A stretch of 64,000 nucleotides of DNA from Schistocephalus solidus (GCA_017591395.1 WEDG01001043.1:62001-126000), one strand, 5' to 3'. Counted from the first letter of the stretch, positions 33,890 through 45,541 are shown. Numbers and translations are program-made. The notes: a model not told the origin generated them from the sequence alone.

Positions 33890-34745
33890 TGAGCGGAGAT
33901 TAGATTAGTAGTGAAAAAAGACTTGCGCTGCAGCTACCGCACTCTCTCCTCCTCCCCACCTCAGCACGGTGTCAGGACAGAGTCCAGAAGACCAGAGATG
34001 GGAGAGGGCTTAGGTGGCTGGCGCGGCCAAAGTCGCCCCTGAGCGTGCCGTTGCATCTAGCTTGCATCCCATGGATTGGGATTGCCATAAAGACCACATT
34101 AAGAAGGCGCCATTGCAGTCTGACTCTCAGTCCTCCAGTTAGCCACACTGTACAAAGCACACACTGGGCTGACCCCGTGATCCAAGTTATCTCATCAGTT
34201 GAAAACCTTCCAAGCAACGGTTTTAAGCGCACCGTGGTAGTTTCAAGTGCGTCAGGTTGTTTATGGTGAGGAAAGTGCACTGAGCCGTCAACTTCACTCT
34301 ATCCCTTATTCCCACAATCAGAATACCATCCGAGCCGGTCAGTTGTCTGATGCGGGAGTGGGCACAGCTGCTGATGACCTCGTCTACGCGTACTGTGTAC
34401 ATGAGCTGGCCCCCCAAACACAAATACAATGAATTCATACAACAGGTGGTTGAACGGCTCATATCTCACGTGTTTGAGAGTGCCATAGATCACGTAAAGA
34501 AGGAGCCATCGCAGTCTGATTCTCAGACCACCAGTCAGCCACTTCGCACAAAACACATTGGACTAACTGCGAGGTCTGAGTTTCATTGTCAGTTGGCAGC
34601 TTTCCAAACCACGGTACATATCGCACCGTGGTTTTCTCAAGCTCGGATCACACATGTAGCAGAAGATCCGCATAGAGAAGGAGCCGAGGATCATACTTTC
34701 CTCTCAGTCAGCTTCGCATGGTGAAAGCATATTTTGTGTTGTATT
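33890..34745 (-). repeat. Dispersed repeat R1, two tandem copies
   Basis: The first copy (about 33890-34440) and a second, shorter one (about 34455-34700) both match the reverse complement of 61960-62530 and 50640-51080. Landmarks are the segment reading CTGAGAGTCAG on the other strand and the CACGGTGCGCT-like block. No coding capacity is apparent; the class is unknown. Confidence 0.65.
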
Positions 34746-34759
34746 GCGTGTGATCATGT

Positions 34760-35690
34760 GAGATACAGAGTCTGATGAGGAGAGAGTTAGTGTTGTGGTA
34801 TGGCCGGCTTTTTTCAACCGCAGGTTTTCATGGAGATGCATTTGGCCTAATAGACCCTTGCTTTGCGGATAGTGGAGTCAGGTGCAGTAGTTATATACTG
34901 GTGCTCCTAGCACTGATTCACTGGTCTCGGTGCGATGGATTCGCAAGTGACCGAGCAGACCGATGCATGATGTGCACGTACGGTGATAAGGAAGACAAGA
35001 TAGGTCGGGAGCTGCTGAGTCTGTGGGCGTTTTGCTGCTGGTACTGGTAGTCGCACTTATGGGAGGACTATGGGAAATTTTGATGGGTGCGAAATCTGTG
35101 TTAGATATGTTGGCATAACAGTGGATTCCGCTTATACGGATGCGTATTTGACCGAGCAGGCCAATGCGGAGCGTGGATATGTGGGAGGAGCGAGGACGTT
35201 GAAGGCGGAGGCCTCTCCTGTGTGTTCGTGCTTCAGGCACTGGTTCACCCGTATCTGTGCGCTGGATTCATAAGTTACCGTCTAAACCAATGTGTGATCA
35301 AATTGAGGACAGGTTAGTACCGAGTCCCCATCGCTGATACTGGGGGTGGTAGTGGAATTAACAGATGTCCACTGATATGGCGGGAATGGGGCAAGTGGGG
35401 TTCGTCACCGTAATTTGCGCAAGGTTTTGGAGAGGGATGAAGGTGTCGGTGATCGCGGGTGGCATGAAATCGATGAAATAGTTATCAGTCGTTGGAGTTG
35501 TCGTCGTCTTGGGGTCTGAGGTAGGTGTGGTAGAACTGTATTTGAAAGGATTATTGTTGCATTGAGCTCGAAGTTGTTCAAACAAGCCAATTCGCGTGCG
35601 GAATGTGCGTTGGCAGCGTGGGCACGTTGGCAGAGCTTGGGCACTGGATGTGTTGATCCGCGGTGCTTCTGACTTGTGTCGTCGTCATTG
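34760..35690 (-). pseudogene. Fragment of a zinc-finger RTE-type element
   Basis: Minus-strand pieces match the C-terminal zinc-finger part of the element at 62.5-64 kb: LFEQLRAQCNNNP (35358-35585) parallels [13 protein letters not shown], and SCIGLLGHLRIHRTET (34878-35240) parallels [16 protein letters not shown]. Frames change between the fingers and the RT part is missing, so it is a dead 5'-truncated copy. Confidence 0.7.
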
Positions 35691-35699
35691 AATGTTACT

Positions 35700-37668
35700 A
35701 AGGGGCGCTCAAGTGAGCAAACAGATATTTTCTGGGCAATCCCTAGAGTAAAAGAAAACGGACGTGAAGTATAGTCAAAAGAATCATTAAGAAGGAAAGG
35801 AAATGAGTAACACGTGTTAGAAAATCTGACCCGATTTGACTGGGCTTAAAATTGAGCGGAAAAGTCAAAATACAACTTGAATTCATTGCGTTTCCGCCCC
35901 ATTCCAGCCATACAACCGGGAGTAAGCTCTGTTTAAACCACGTGATGCAACTACAGCTTATTTTATGGAAATAACATAGAACAACGGAGAAATATTCTTA
36001 AAATTTTATCTTCAGCAATTTCCGCATCCTCCACAACAAGCTGGGAGGTTGGGTTTTTCTCCACGGTCTGCGTTATGATTCATGCATGCTCTCTCTCCCT
36101 CCCTCCGAATTTGGGATGAATCGGCCTTCTTCTCTATATCATCCAATTTTTGAACAGTTCGGATTTTTTGGGAAAACTATGCGCATCCACATCAATAAGT
36201 TAGTTACCCAACGCGTCCGTTGAGGTGGGCTACTTAAACGACCTTCAATAAAGACTTATCTAAAGAATAAGTAAAATTTTCCATTTGGGGAACAAGCATT
36301 TGTGTACCATTTTTGACTGGGCTATCAGAGTGCGAAGGACTGGCACACCGATTATCTTGATGGCGGCTGTGACACGGCGACTGCAGACGCCATTTTTTTG
36401 AGTTATTTACAATCACAGCCTTCCATTTAAGCTCCTCTGAGCTCAAGCCTCTGAGAAGGCAACCTGTAATAAAGGATCTCGGCTGTTGTTGTGGGAACCA
36501 TCTTGCCTTATATCCCGCAGTAATCTCAGCATCAAACATGCGACCTAAGACATTGTCCTTAACACCCCCGCAGATTTCGGTAGGTATATCATAATATTAC
36601 GATATCTTCTTGTCTTAGGACATATTCGTTGAGAACTGAACATTAACTTTGCAATTTTCTGAATGGTTTACCCCCGGTGGGATATGATAACACCTTTGAT
36701 GAAGATTTGCTGTTCAGGTTGTACTAATGGTTGGACTTTTTATGTCGTTTGGATGAAATTGATCATCTGAACTGGTTTTTATAATATGCTTAATCAATTT
36801 TCCCATTTCAACAGGAATCTAAAATAATCTCCGCATTGGGTTCTCGAAATCAGCGTCTTTATACTGTTTGCCTTCTATGGGAACTTGCATTTCGTTATGG
36901 TTACTCTAATGGATATTTCATTAGTTAGATCTCCCGACATTAAGAGGTTTACAGCACTGCAAGACCGAGGTTCTGTCAGTGCTTTTCCAACTTATGGCTG
37001 CCGTTGGTTGCTTAAGTGTTCTAGAACAAACAAGAACCTTTATCTGACAGTATGGGTCGCGAGCAGACAACCACCTACCTCAGACCCTTAGGTCAAGAAT
37101 ATAGATAGACCGGTTTATATAGAAAAGTGAAGACTACAGCCGTTTCAGGCTTATTGCTGCCTACCGTTTCAAGCATTTTTAACTGTCAACACATTAAAGT
37201 CCGAGCTGCTTTGCACAATGGAGGGTAACATTTACCACTTCGATTAACTCTTATTAACTTATCTGCATCGTGACTGCGCACTCACTATTTAAACGGACCT
37301 GATAAAGTAGTTTCTTGCCCATCGCAATTTACCCAAAACTTCCTCCGGTACAATTCCTGCAACCACTATAGAATACGCCTATTTACCCCGTACTGCTAAA
37401 TGATATTAAGGCATAGATGGGCTTCGTGGGCCACTTCCGCATATGATGTAACGTCGATTATCAGAGCACCCATCCCCTACGCGTTAGTGGTCACCCGGGT
37501 GCAGTTTCTGTTCTCGGTCTGAGGGTGCATATCATGGATCATTAACCTCTTGGAAAATTTATCTTGTCAGCATTTTTCACTTGTTGTGCTTCACTACAAA
37601 GGGAATACCACTGAGTTATTTTTCTGCACTTGAATATAGACGGATAATTCTGACGTCGAGGCAAGAAC
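35700..37668. other. Upstream region of the BTB-Kelch gene, no gene seen
   Basis: The probable promoter region of the BTB-Kelch gene lies here, but I cannot point to a TATA box or start site with confidence. Open frames at 36234-36539 (-) and 36885-37091 (+) have no recognisable content. Confidence 0.45.
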
Positions 37669-37758
37669 ATGGTCAAAAATGCTTCGTTCACCCACCACAG
37701 CTTTGCCCAATTCGTCGAGATTCGTAACCGTAGGAAGCTATGTGATTTCGTCTTCGAG
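37669..37758 (+). CDS. BTB-Kelch gene, first exon, BTB cassette A
   Basis: Starts with ATG (37669) and ends at donor GTAATC (37759). It encodes 30 residues, including FAQFVEIRNRRKLCDFVFE, the N-terminal helix and first strand of a BTB/POZ domain (family pattern: a short arginine-rich helix, then LCDV). The gene product is a KLHL-type protein; such proteins dimerise through BTB, bind Cullin-3 and present substrates through the Kelch propeller. The start is chosen because it is the first in-frame ATG before the BTB start and gives the usual spacing. Splicing is phase 0 into 37801 through a 42-nt intron. Confidence 0.8.
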
Positions 37759-37800
37759 GTAATCTCGCAACTACGTTGGTGATTGTAGGTCCTACTCTAG

Positions 37801-37928
37801 ATAGATGGAAAATCACACTTTGCGCACAAAGTTGTTCTGGCGGCAGCAATTCCTTACTTTGAGGATCTGTTGATTGGCAGCGGTGCCGACGACGATGGAA
37901 ATGCCGCCGTACCCATTCCGTCTTCTAT
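37801..37928 (+). CDS. BTB-Kelch gene, second exon, BTB cassette A
   Basis: Acceptor CTCTAG, donor GTAAAG at 37929. It encodes SHFAHKVVLAAAIPYFEDLL, the hallmark BTB segment (aHk.vLaa.s.yF), then an acidic loop (GADDDGNAA). If the donor were ignored, a TAA would follow immediately, so splicing here is required. Length 128 nt leaves phase 2, matching the next exon across a 46-nt intron. Confidence 0.85.
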
Positions 37929-37974
37929 GTAAAGGCTGGTCTTCAAATGACACGTTTACCCAAATTTGGTTTAG

Positions 37975-38103
37975 TGAGACAATTGAGGCCCTACTTACCT
38001 TTGCCTACTCCGGCCTCAAGCTGAAAGCAAATGTTGTGGCAATCGAAGACTTCATTCCATCCACGTTTGATGATGTGGACCTGGATGCCTTGCTTCAGCA
38101 ACG
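37975..38103 (+). CDS. BTB-Kelch gene, third exon, BTB cassette A
   Basis: Acceptor TTTAG, donor GTAAGT at 38104. It encodes ETIEALLTFAYSG (the BTB ALL.FaYtG motif) and then a divergent C-terminal part ending LDALLQQR. The usual alanine-rich helix before the last strand is replaced by a short acidic stretch, so this BTB is shorter than normal. It ends in phase 2 (CG), which fits the BACK exon at 40321 (CG+A), skipping cassette B. No BACK-like sequence follows directly in the first 2 kb downstream. Confidence 0.75.
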
Positions 38104-39450
38104 GTAAGTATTTGCACACCCACGTTCTTTTGCTCATCTTTTTTGTCTCTGACAACTCTCTCCTCCCCTTATTAGAGGACTTTAGCAATCTCGTCTATGA
38201 TCCTGGGCTTAACCCGTTTTTGACGCTTCGGAGCCCGTCACTAAGTTGCGAAGAACAGTTTGGACTACAGTCACCCACTGTCGCTAATATGCTGAGCGGA
38301 GTCAGGCAGCGAGTAGAGTTTAACGTCCGATAGGTTTGAGAGCACACCTGTGCTATATCTCGAGGCATTCCCGAACGCCACTCTTTAGCAAAACCGCAAT
38401 GTTTTCAGCCTATTATTAAACAGAAGTGCCAGCCACCATCATCAAGCTAACAAGCTAACTTGCTTTACCGAACGGTGATAACGCTCACTCATCCTGTGTG
38501 TCCGTATTCGGAATAATAACTACTGAGGTTTTGTGCGCACGCATCCAGGCCGCAGCAAGCGCGAAGCTAAAACCATCCAAGTTGTAGACTATTTACGGTA
38601 CGCCAGATTAACGAGAAACTCAATCTTTGAAACCGACATGATCGATGGAAAGTGACTATTGACGAAGACTATTAAGGCTTATAGCATGCTATTGCAACAC
38701 ACGAACTAACTCAGGGTCTATTGTCAGTTCGCAAGATCACGATTTGGAACTTAAATGAGAGTGGACACTTCGCTAGCTACGCGGATATCGGAATAGATGG
38801 TGTCCTGTTTAAATATGCGGTTTGCTTTGTTCTCTCCACCCCATTTCACGACTAAAAGGATGTCCAAGTAAGATAGAGACTCTAGTGAGGACATCACTTT
38901 GCTTGGCAGCGCACTCGAAGATATGCAATCTATCCATTGTCGAATAGTCGTCGCTTCTGGTACAGTTACCCCAAAACTGAATACTGACTAAACGGGAGTA
39001 TTTTTCGGCACTTTCTCACCACGTGACACCCCACTTCTCTTCTGGAACGACCGAAGGCGATAGATAGTTTTGTCTATCTCTGTTCCCCTGTGCTATCAAG
39101 AGGCTGCCTATCGCATGCAACTCTAGTATTGCCCGTGGTCTCTTCGCGAGCGTTTTGCAATTGGTGTCTCCCGAACATACTGCTTTTTTTGATTCACTGA
39201 ATACATCTCGAAAATGCACTTCCATCGCCGGTGGGTAATGCCTCCGGCTGGTATTGCATTTAAAAGCCGTCACCTCACATGGTTTTTTCACGCATTCTAT
39301 TGGCTCTACAACGACGTCCCCTCTGTTAGTCCTTGTCTGAATTGGCGCCGCTGCTGTCACGGTGGTGTTTGCGACCGCTGTCGACTTTTACAAATACCAG
39401 AAAATAATCGTGTTAATCGTTTGGACACTGTTTTTTTCATTTTTTTACCT

Positions 39451-39561
39451 ATGTTGTGCCCCCAGAAGTTGAAAAGTCCGAATTTTTTACCATTATTTCC
39501 TAGGTTTACTAAATTCGATGAATTTCGTCGTTCGGAGAAGCTATGTGATTTCACTTTCATG
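39451..39561 (+). CDS. BTB cassette B, first part
   Basis: Encodes FTKFDEFRRSEKLCDFTFM, paralogous to the cassette A start (FAQFVEIRNRRKLCDFVFE), ending at donor GTAAGC (39562). It could begin at an ATG (39451) or be an internal exon after the acceptor TTCCTAG at 39503. Spliced over a 49-nt intron to 39611. It is a tandem copy of cassette A, 1.8 kb downstream. Confidence 0.65.
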
Positions 39562-39610
39562 GTAAGCTATGCTCACTTTATGTCGATTCACTTCTTTCCT
39601 CCCCTTGCAG

Positions 39611-39742
39611 ATCAGGGATACTGTATTTTCAGCACACAAAATCGTTCTGGCGGCCTCTATCCCCCCTTTTTGCGGATATTTTCTTAAATCCTAACCGATC
39701 AAATGTTCTGGACTATACTGTCTTCAACCGTATCTCAACGGG
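39611..39742 (+). pseudogene. BTB cassette B, second part, with +1 frameshift
   Basis: After acceptor CCTTGCAG it encodes VFSAHKIVLAASIP, the BTB hallmark, then hits a C6/T5 run (39661-39671). Beyond it the sensible frame (ADIFLNPNRSNVLDYTVFN) is one base away. Exon length is 132 nt; removing one base gives 131, the value needed for phase 2 at the next junction. So either the copy carries a one-base insertion or the assembly has a homopolymer error there. Confidence 0.7.
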
Positions 39743-39783
39743 GTATTTATCGTTTCCACCAGACTAAACACCCCCTCTTCTAG

Positions 39784-39942
39784 GGCCGTACAGACACTTT
39801 TACAGTTTGCTTACTCGGGTGAGTTCAACCCCACGTCGGCGTCGAAGGACAAGGGATACGACCTGCAAGAGGTTATTTTAGCGGCGAAACTGTTTCAAGT
39901 GCAGAAGCTGGAAGAAGTGTGCTTGAACTTTCTGCGCCAACG
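39784..39942 (+). CDS. BTB cassette B, third part
   Basis: Joins the previous exon across a 41-nt intron. It encodes VQTLLQFAYSGEF, a full LQEVILAAKLFQVQKLEEVC helix pair and ends NFLRQR, a canonical BTB C-terminus. Unlike cassette A it keeps the complete last helices. It ends at donor GTAAGT in phase 2, as A does, and fits the BACK exon at 40321. Confidence 0.75.
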
Positions 39943-40320
39943 GTAAGTTTGCACCTAGTCAACTGTTTGGTCTCCGAAAGTGTCGGCGAAGAAGTGCGCA
40001 TACTTTGTAAGACTTTCACTGTAATTCACTGAAAACTGCTCGGTGGCGTAGGCTTGAGTTACAGTGGGATTTATTCACTGCCATACAGTACACGAAATAA
40101 AAATCAATGGTCCCAGCAGGGTACCTAAGGTAGATAATTTTCTGTACTATTTCGTCGGAGAGATGGACTCATCAAGATATTAAGCTACGTAGTTCAGACT
40201 TTTTTGCACATAAATCAACCAGCAGCGGAAGATGGGCCCCGTGCACCCTTCTAGATGTATAAAAAATGACTACCTTTGCCTATTCAGCACAAACTTCATT
40301 CACAATTTTGACTTTTTTAG

Positions 40321-40713
40321 ATTGGACTTTGGCGTCGTGCAACAGCACTGGTCTTTTGCACATGCAAATGATCTCTACGATTTACAGGAAATGTTGCAGT
40401 CGTATGTGTGCGCTAATTTTCAGGAGTTTATCGGTACTCCAACCTTTCTGGCTCTTAAAGCAGCCGAGTTGGAGGAGTTCCTAGTCCGGGATGACCTATC
40501 TGTCACCAGCGAATATGATATCTTCCGGGCTATCGTCAGCTGGGTGGACAATGAAAGGGCTCATCGGCCTTCATCGGTGCAGAGCCTCGCCAACAGTGAG
40601 CGTGCAAAGGCTTTTCCAAGATTACTTTCTCGACTTCGTCTCTGTAAACTTAAGGAGGACTCCAGGGAACAAATACTATCTCATCCCCTCTGCAGATCCC
40701 AATTTGATGGCGC
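40321..40713 (+). CDS. BTB-Kelch gene, BACK-domain exon
   Basis: Acceptor TTTTTTAG; the first base completes the arginine codon left by either BTB cassette. It encodes a complete-looking BACK domain: ANDLYDLQEMLQSYVCANF, then FLVRDDLSVTSEYDIFRAIV, SWVDNERAHR, and LLSRLRLCKLK. BACK connects BTB to the Kelch propeller and helps bind Cullin-3. The donor GTAGGT at 40714 leaves phase 2; ignoring it gives a stop at once. A 1.5-kb intron follows. Confidence 0.85.
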
Positions 40714-42251
40714 GTAGGTTTTTTTTATTTTGACTTGTATTTGTATTTTTCCTACTCTTAAATCAGATTACGAGTCTTGCCCGTCGCTTGTCTCGCTCCC
40801 GCCTGCAAAACAATTGTTAGTGAAATAAGATTTATTTTCTTCTCCATGGACTTTTGGTGCTGGTATTTTTTTCAGGAAAAGTAAACGAATGTTTATTTTT
40901 TAACAGATCTTTTGTAGGAAACGCCGTCTTGTTTTGATTTACACCTGGAATATTTGGAATAGGCCGATTTTTTTTAAAAACTCAACCATTTGTATATTTT
41001 GTTGAGCCAGAAGTGCGTTTGCACATCCAGTAGGAGCGCTTGAGTGAATGTCCAGAAAGTAGTAGCGTGCAAGTCAAGAGGCACAATCCCACCGGAAGAA
41101 TCGTGCCGGAGCATTTGCTTTAGGAGCATCTCGATTAAAGGAAACGAAGCGAAGGATGGTGGTCTGAGAAGAAAGAAGGCACCACGGGTGGAAAGTTTCG
41201 CTACTTCTTAAGGGCGAATAGAAACCCAGTTCATTTGTAGAACGAAACAGGCAACTGTCGAAATAACAGTAGTTAGAACTATCCGTCGGCCTGCCGATAG
41301 AAGCGAACAGTTAAGTTCCAGGAGGCATTTCAGGAGAGGATGCGATTGCTGAAACACAAAGTTTCTTGGCCAGAAGTCTTAGATTATCACTCACTCCCCC
41401 CTTTCTATGAATTTCATTGAGTGAGAATCTGAAGGGTCAGGCCATTAGCCTTCTTGGTCCAATTATCAAACCTTCCAATCAGACGGTCTCTTGGATGCTG
41501 AGACTCCTTGGGGTAAGCATGGCCGACAGATCCCAGGCTACGACTTATCGCCGTGAGATGCAACCAAGAGACCCAATATCTGAGTGGCATTTTGCTAGTT
41601 GGCTGCAAAGTCCGCTGCAATGAAAATGGCTGCAACTACTTGAGGGAGCGCGGATGCAAACAGCCGACTGAAGCGAGGTTCCGTTCGGCTTTTACTAAGT
41701 TCAGACATTGGTAGTGAACACCAGGTCCACCTACTTGAAACATCAGCCGGCTAATAAAGTTATAGCCTCTGAGGTCCATAATCGTACGTAATTACGCACT
41801 TCATCTTTTGTCGGTCACAGGGCCAGTAAAAGCAATAGGTTGGCTCAGAATGTATAGGGAAATGTGTCGAGCCAATCATCTAGGTCATTAGTTGTTGCAC
41901 TACTCATTGATTAGATCGTGTATCCCTGATACATGGAAACCGTTTACTCCGTCAGATGCTATTTGCTGGAGGTGACACACTAGCCGGCTTGCTGTTAGTG
42001 AAGACGGGCGTCGAATGGGTGTAACTTTCACCAGAGGAATCGCGCCTGTGAATCGTCAGCTGAAATCTTTATCAATTTCAATGTTTATTCAAAGTCTGTT
42101 GTAACTCAGCTACTTCTTCGGCCCGGTATAGCAGGTATGTACATGGAAATGTTAATGTTATTAATTTTAGGTTTTTTTGTTATTGCCTATTATCTAGTCT
42201 AGCTGAATTTGGTATATGACCAAATAAAGCTCATACCCAACCTAATCACAT
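40714..42251. other. Intron, no gene seen
   Basis: Large intron after the BACK exon. Short overlapping frames near 41414-41635 have no recognisable content. A segment near 41900-42230 loosely resembles the R2 repeat; I could not confirm it. Confidence 0.4.
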
Positions 42252-42259
42252 TTGCACAG

Positions 42260-42510
42260 GGATCTCGAACTGCAGACCAAACTCCTGCGTATGACGTTGA
42301 TGTTGAAAGAACAACAGATCATCTCACGTGGGGCCCAGTTTGACCGTGCTTATCGCGAACTCCCCACAGATGTTCTCTTTATAATGAAGTACGATAGGCA
42401 AGTATGTGCAGAAGGTGCGTTGATGGAAATCTTCAATCCCATCGAGAACATTTGGCAGGAATTCTGCAACGTGCATCTCCAGGACGACCCAAAATATGTT
42501 TTGTTGAACA
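42260..42510 (+). CDS. BTB-Kelch gene, end of BACK and first Kelch repeat
   Basis: Acceptor TTTGCACAG, donor GTAAGC at 42511. It encodes DLELQTKLLRMTLMLKEQQ (end of BACK), then DVLFIMKYDRQVCAEGALME and IFNPIENIWQEF, the first Kelch-type blade with its NxW feature. It ends in phase 1 and continues at 45119 with AAT. The intron of 2.6 kb holds repeat R2 and a tRNA-like sequence. Confidence 0.8.
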
Positions 42511-42719
42511 GTAAGCACCCATCTCGCCCGCATTCTTCCCCCTTCTCCTTTGCACAGGCACACCAGCTGCTTGTGGTGCTCATTCCGCGCTGTTCACACA
42601 TGACACCTACCTATTGTCTATGCCTCCATGAAGCTGTGACCAGCTTAGCTGCAATGTTCCAGAAGAAGATACAATCGCTGGAGCGATAAGTTAATTTGCC
42701 TAACCTTTGGGAGTCTAGC

Positions 42720-43700
42720 TCGAAAGTACCATGAAAGACAACTGTAAATAAGGGTACTGGAGGCGCAAAGAGCGCCGTATTTATAGGACACGGTTTTCAT
42801 GTCACCACCTGCCGAAATAATTAGCAGGACCCACATTCATCGCTGGGGGTGGCGTATTCGATGCGATGAATGCTTGTTAGTCCGCTCCAGAGTCGTTAAG
42901 TGTCGTGATTATCTCATCGTTGTTAATTGCTGGCTAGTAATTTTGCAGAGGCAAATTCGCAACGCGGAATAGAATGGTTGGAAGTTATTGTGCTTGCTGA
43001 TTGACTTCGGGCCGGAGAACCCTAAATCAAGTGGCTAACTCGGCTGGCACCTCTTGTGAGAATTGGTGGATTCCATCTGTTGCAGTAGGCTGGGCGAGTA
43101 ACTTGACCCAAGTGTGATTAAACTCATGGCTCTCGGTGGGGCCTCGTAGCTCAGTTGGATAGAGCGTTTGCTGTACTAAAGCCTTCCCCTTGCTGGCGTG
43201 GGTTCGAATCCCACCGAGGCCGCCGAGTTTTTCACAAGTGGGCCTCGTCAAACTTGAAGGTGTGGTGAGATCCTGTCAAATGACCTGCGATCTGGGAGCT
43301 AGCGTCATTGCTCCTCACCACTGCTGTATGTTCGGCTTTTCGCGTCCGCAGTAATCTAATAGTTTCTCCGAGGTGGTTGCTTTGTCCACAACCAAACTAG
43401 ATTCGGTAAACAGCTCCAAGCCCTTTCCTGCCATGGCAATAGGTCCTTCGATCTCATGACCTGGCGCCTGATAGTTGTCTGTCGTCTGTGTACAACTCCA
43501 ACTTCGAGTGGTGTGAGGAGGCGTCAGCTGGCCTCCGAGCGTTCTGCACGTACGGCAGTGTTCGCCATACGCTGGGCCGGTTACATTTTATCGGTCGCCC
43601 CGTTTGCGCATTAACCGACTGACGGCGTTGCGTGGGTAACCGTTCGCTCTAAGCACCCGTCGAAAATACTTTAATTCAGCCACATTGTCTTCCGGTTCAC
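42720..43700 (+). repeat. Dispersed repeat R2, copy 1
   Basis: Shares ordered blocks with 52200-53150, for example GTTTTCATGTC, AATTAGCAGG, TAATTGCTGG/TAGTAACTCTG-type segments, GAGAATT and CTGGGAGCTAGCGTC/CTGGGGGTTAGCGTC. The two copies are diverged. Class unknown; it lies in a BTB-Kelch intron. Confidence 0.55.
43140..43221 (+). tRNA. tRNA-like sequence, type II-like, probably a pseudogene or SINE head
   Basis: 82 nt. The acceptor stem GGCCTCG/CGAGGCC pairs perfectly, the D arm is GCTC/GAGC, the box A region is TAGCTCAGTTGG, and the T arm is GTGGG-TTCGAATC-CCAC with a standard box B. The anticodon stem pairs poorly (three pairs at best) and the likely loop GTACTAA gives ACT; the variable region is long, as in Ser/Leu tRNAs. 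The weak stem makes a working tRNA doubtful. On the minus strand the overlapping frame reads GGIRTHASKGKALVQQT, a spurious peptide type often annotated in flatworm genomes. Confidence 0.55.
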
Positions 43701-45118
43701 TGCAGTGCGTCTCAACGCGCCGTTATAGCGTCTTTACGTGACTGCCTTTGTGGCTGATTGGTGGTCGTTGAAGCTCAGCGCATTCATCGTATTACTCACT
43801 TACGTGCACACTTCTATTTTAGGTCACTACAACCTTTGCGGCAGATAAGGAATTCAAAGGAAGTTAGCTTGTTGTTTTCGTCGTCCTCCTTCGTTAATTT
43901 CGTGTTCCAGAAAATGGCGTTGACATGTTTTTTGAATGTAAACGCTTGATCCCGTTCGATGGCAACGTAGGTATCGTCCACATTCCTCGTTCAGAATTGC
44001 AGTCTGTGGTGTCGGGAGTCCAGCGACTCTAACTCTTCTAGAACCGCCTCAACTGAGGCGACTGTGCCGGATGATGGGTTCGAATGAGGTTCCGAAACTT
44101 CAGGACAGTAAACTTCATCCAGCGATTGCACCTTTTTCTTTTGAACTGCATGCTGGCATTGGCCTATTCCCCAGTGATTTTGGACAACTGACAAGTCTTT
44201 CCCAAAAAAAAAAACATGCGCAGTTGTTATTTTTCGGTCTAACTGCTGTTTTTCCTTTATTTTATGCCCTTGTCAAGTCGAATACTTTTTATTTCCTTTT
44301 GACAAGACATGAGTCATAGAAACACCATAAAGTAACGCAAAGAGGATCTGCTTTCACAGTGACGGTCTATTTTTCTGCATATACGTTAAGTGACTTAACT
44401 CATGTAGCATTAATTGAAATGTGATTTTGATTAGAGGGGATTACTTTGGTGAGTTTGTAGTATTGAGTATCATGCAGCATCATCTCAGGCAGCTGATCCT
44501 TTAATGCGCATCTTCGCAGCCGCCTACAAAATCTCAGTTGCCAAAAATAACTGCTTAAATGTGGCAGGATTCTTCTCCGTCGATTTTCGATGCCCTTTTA
44601 AGTCCAAGCACCTTTTACCTAATATTGCTTATAAGGTAACACATTCTGAACCTATTTCAGTTATGACGGGTTGAAGCACATTCCTGGGCTTCTTTCCAGC
44701 TGTATTCAAATATTAAAGTCTTTAAAAAAAGGTTATTTGTTTAGTATGTATTTATCGCATTTATTCTCAATAGGCACATGAACTTTTATTTCTGTGCGTA
44801 TTTTCAATAAAATATATTTGAATTTATAAGGTCTTCGAAAATTAATATGTAACATGCATTCTACTTAAGTAATCAATTTTACCTACTGCAGTTTTTGTAA
44901 ACAGTCCATTCAAAAGTCAGGGTATTGGTTCGACCGAAATATCCTCAGATTATGCTGTACTATAATCAAGCTTAGAACTCTACCTTTTTGATCGAAAAGC
45001 CATTTCAAAATTGTCTTTAACCCTTCATATGATAGGCCAGCTACTGGTCATATAAGTACACCCATGCAAAATCGCCTTTGGCAATTCATGTCTTTTACTT
45101 CTCATCCACCCTCCGTAG

Positions 45119-45320
45119 ATCGGATATACATCCTGAATGGTGGATCAGCAGGAATCTCTGTGGACGTATTTGATGTCACAACAAAGCAGAGTAAACGGGG
45201 TGCCACAGGGTATTTTGGGTGCCAGACCTTTTCGGCTATCGCAATCCATGACCACATTCTTTTCTTGGTCGAAAATGATAGAACGTCAGTCTGGTGGGCC
45301 TACGACACTCTTTCTAATAA
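45119..45320 (+). CDS. BTB-Kelch gene, Kelch repeats 2-3
   Basis: Acceptor TCCGTAG, donor GTAAGT at 45321. It encodes RIYILNGGSAGISVDVFDV (Kelch double glycine in NGG) and HDHILFLVENDRTSVWWAYD. It ends in phase 2 and joins 48059 to read TLSNKWKKGPNLE, a classical Kelch N.W...P block, which supports the join across a 2.7-kb intron. Confidence 0.85.
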
Positions 45321-45500
45321 GTAAGTGCTACTCGCTATCGACAGATTTCGCTTTCAACGTTCAGTCCCTCCGAAAAATTTTATCGATGATAATGACGACA
45401 TGTCATGACATTGTGTTGATAGGCTTCCGCAAAGTCTAAGTATCTTTATTGACTAGCACTAGGTTGTTTAATTTGAAATGACCTTTTAGTTCCGGTGTTG

Positions 45501-45520
45501 CTATATATATATATATATAT
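45501..45520. repeat. (TA)n microsatellite
   Basis: Pure TA run just left of the first inverted-repeat element. A second run lies at 46224-46250, right of the second element. Confidence 0.9.
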
Positions 45521-45541
45521 CGGGGAAATAATTTCTGAAAT

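Noticed and set aside
38104..39400. A second BACK exon directly after BTB cassette A
   Set aside because: Candidate acceptors at 38178-38182 lead to stops within a few codons or to sequence without BACK features.
43027..43251. Minus-strand open frame reading GGIRTHASKGKALVQQT
   Set aside because: It is the antisense of the tRNA-like sequence at 43140-43221; peptides of this type are common annotation artefacts.
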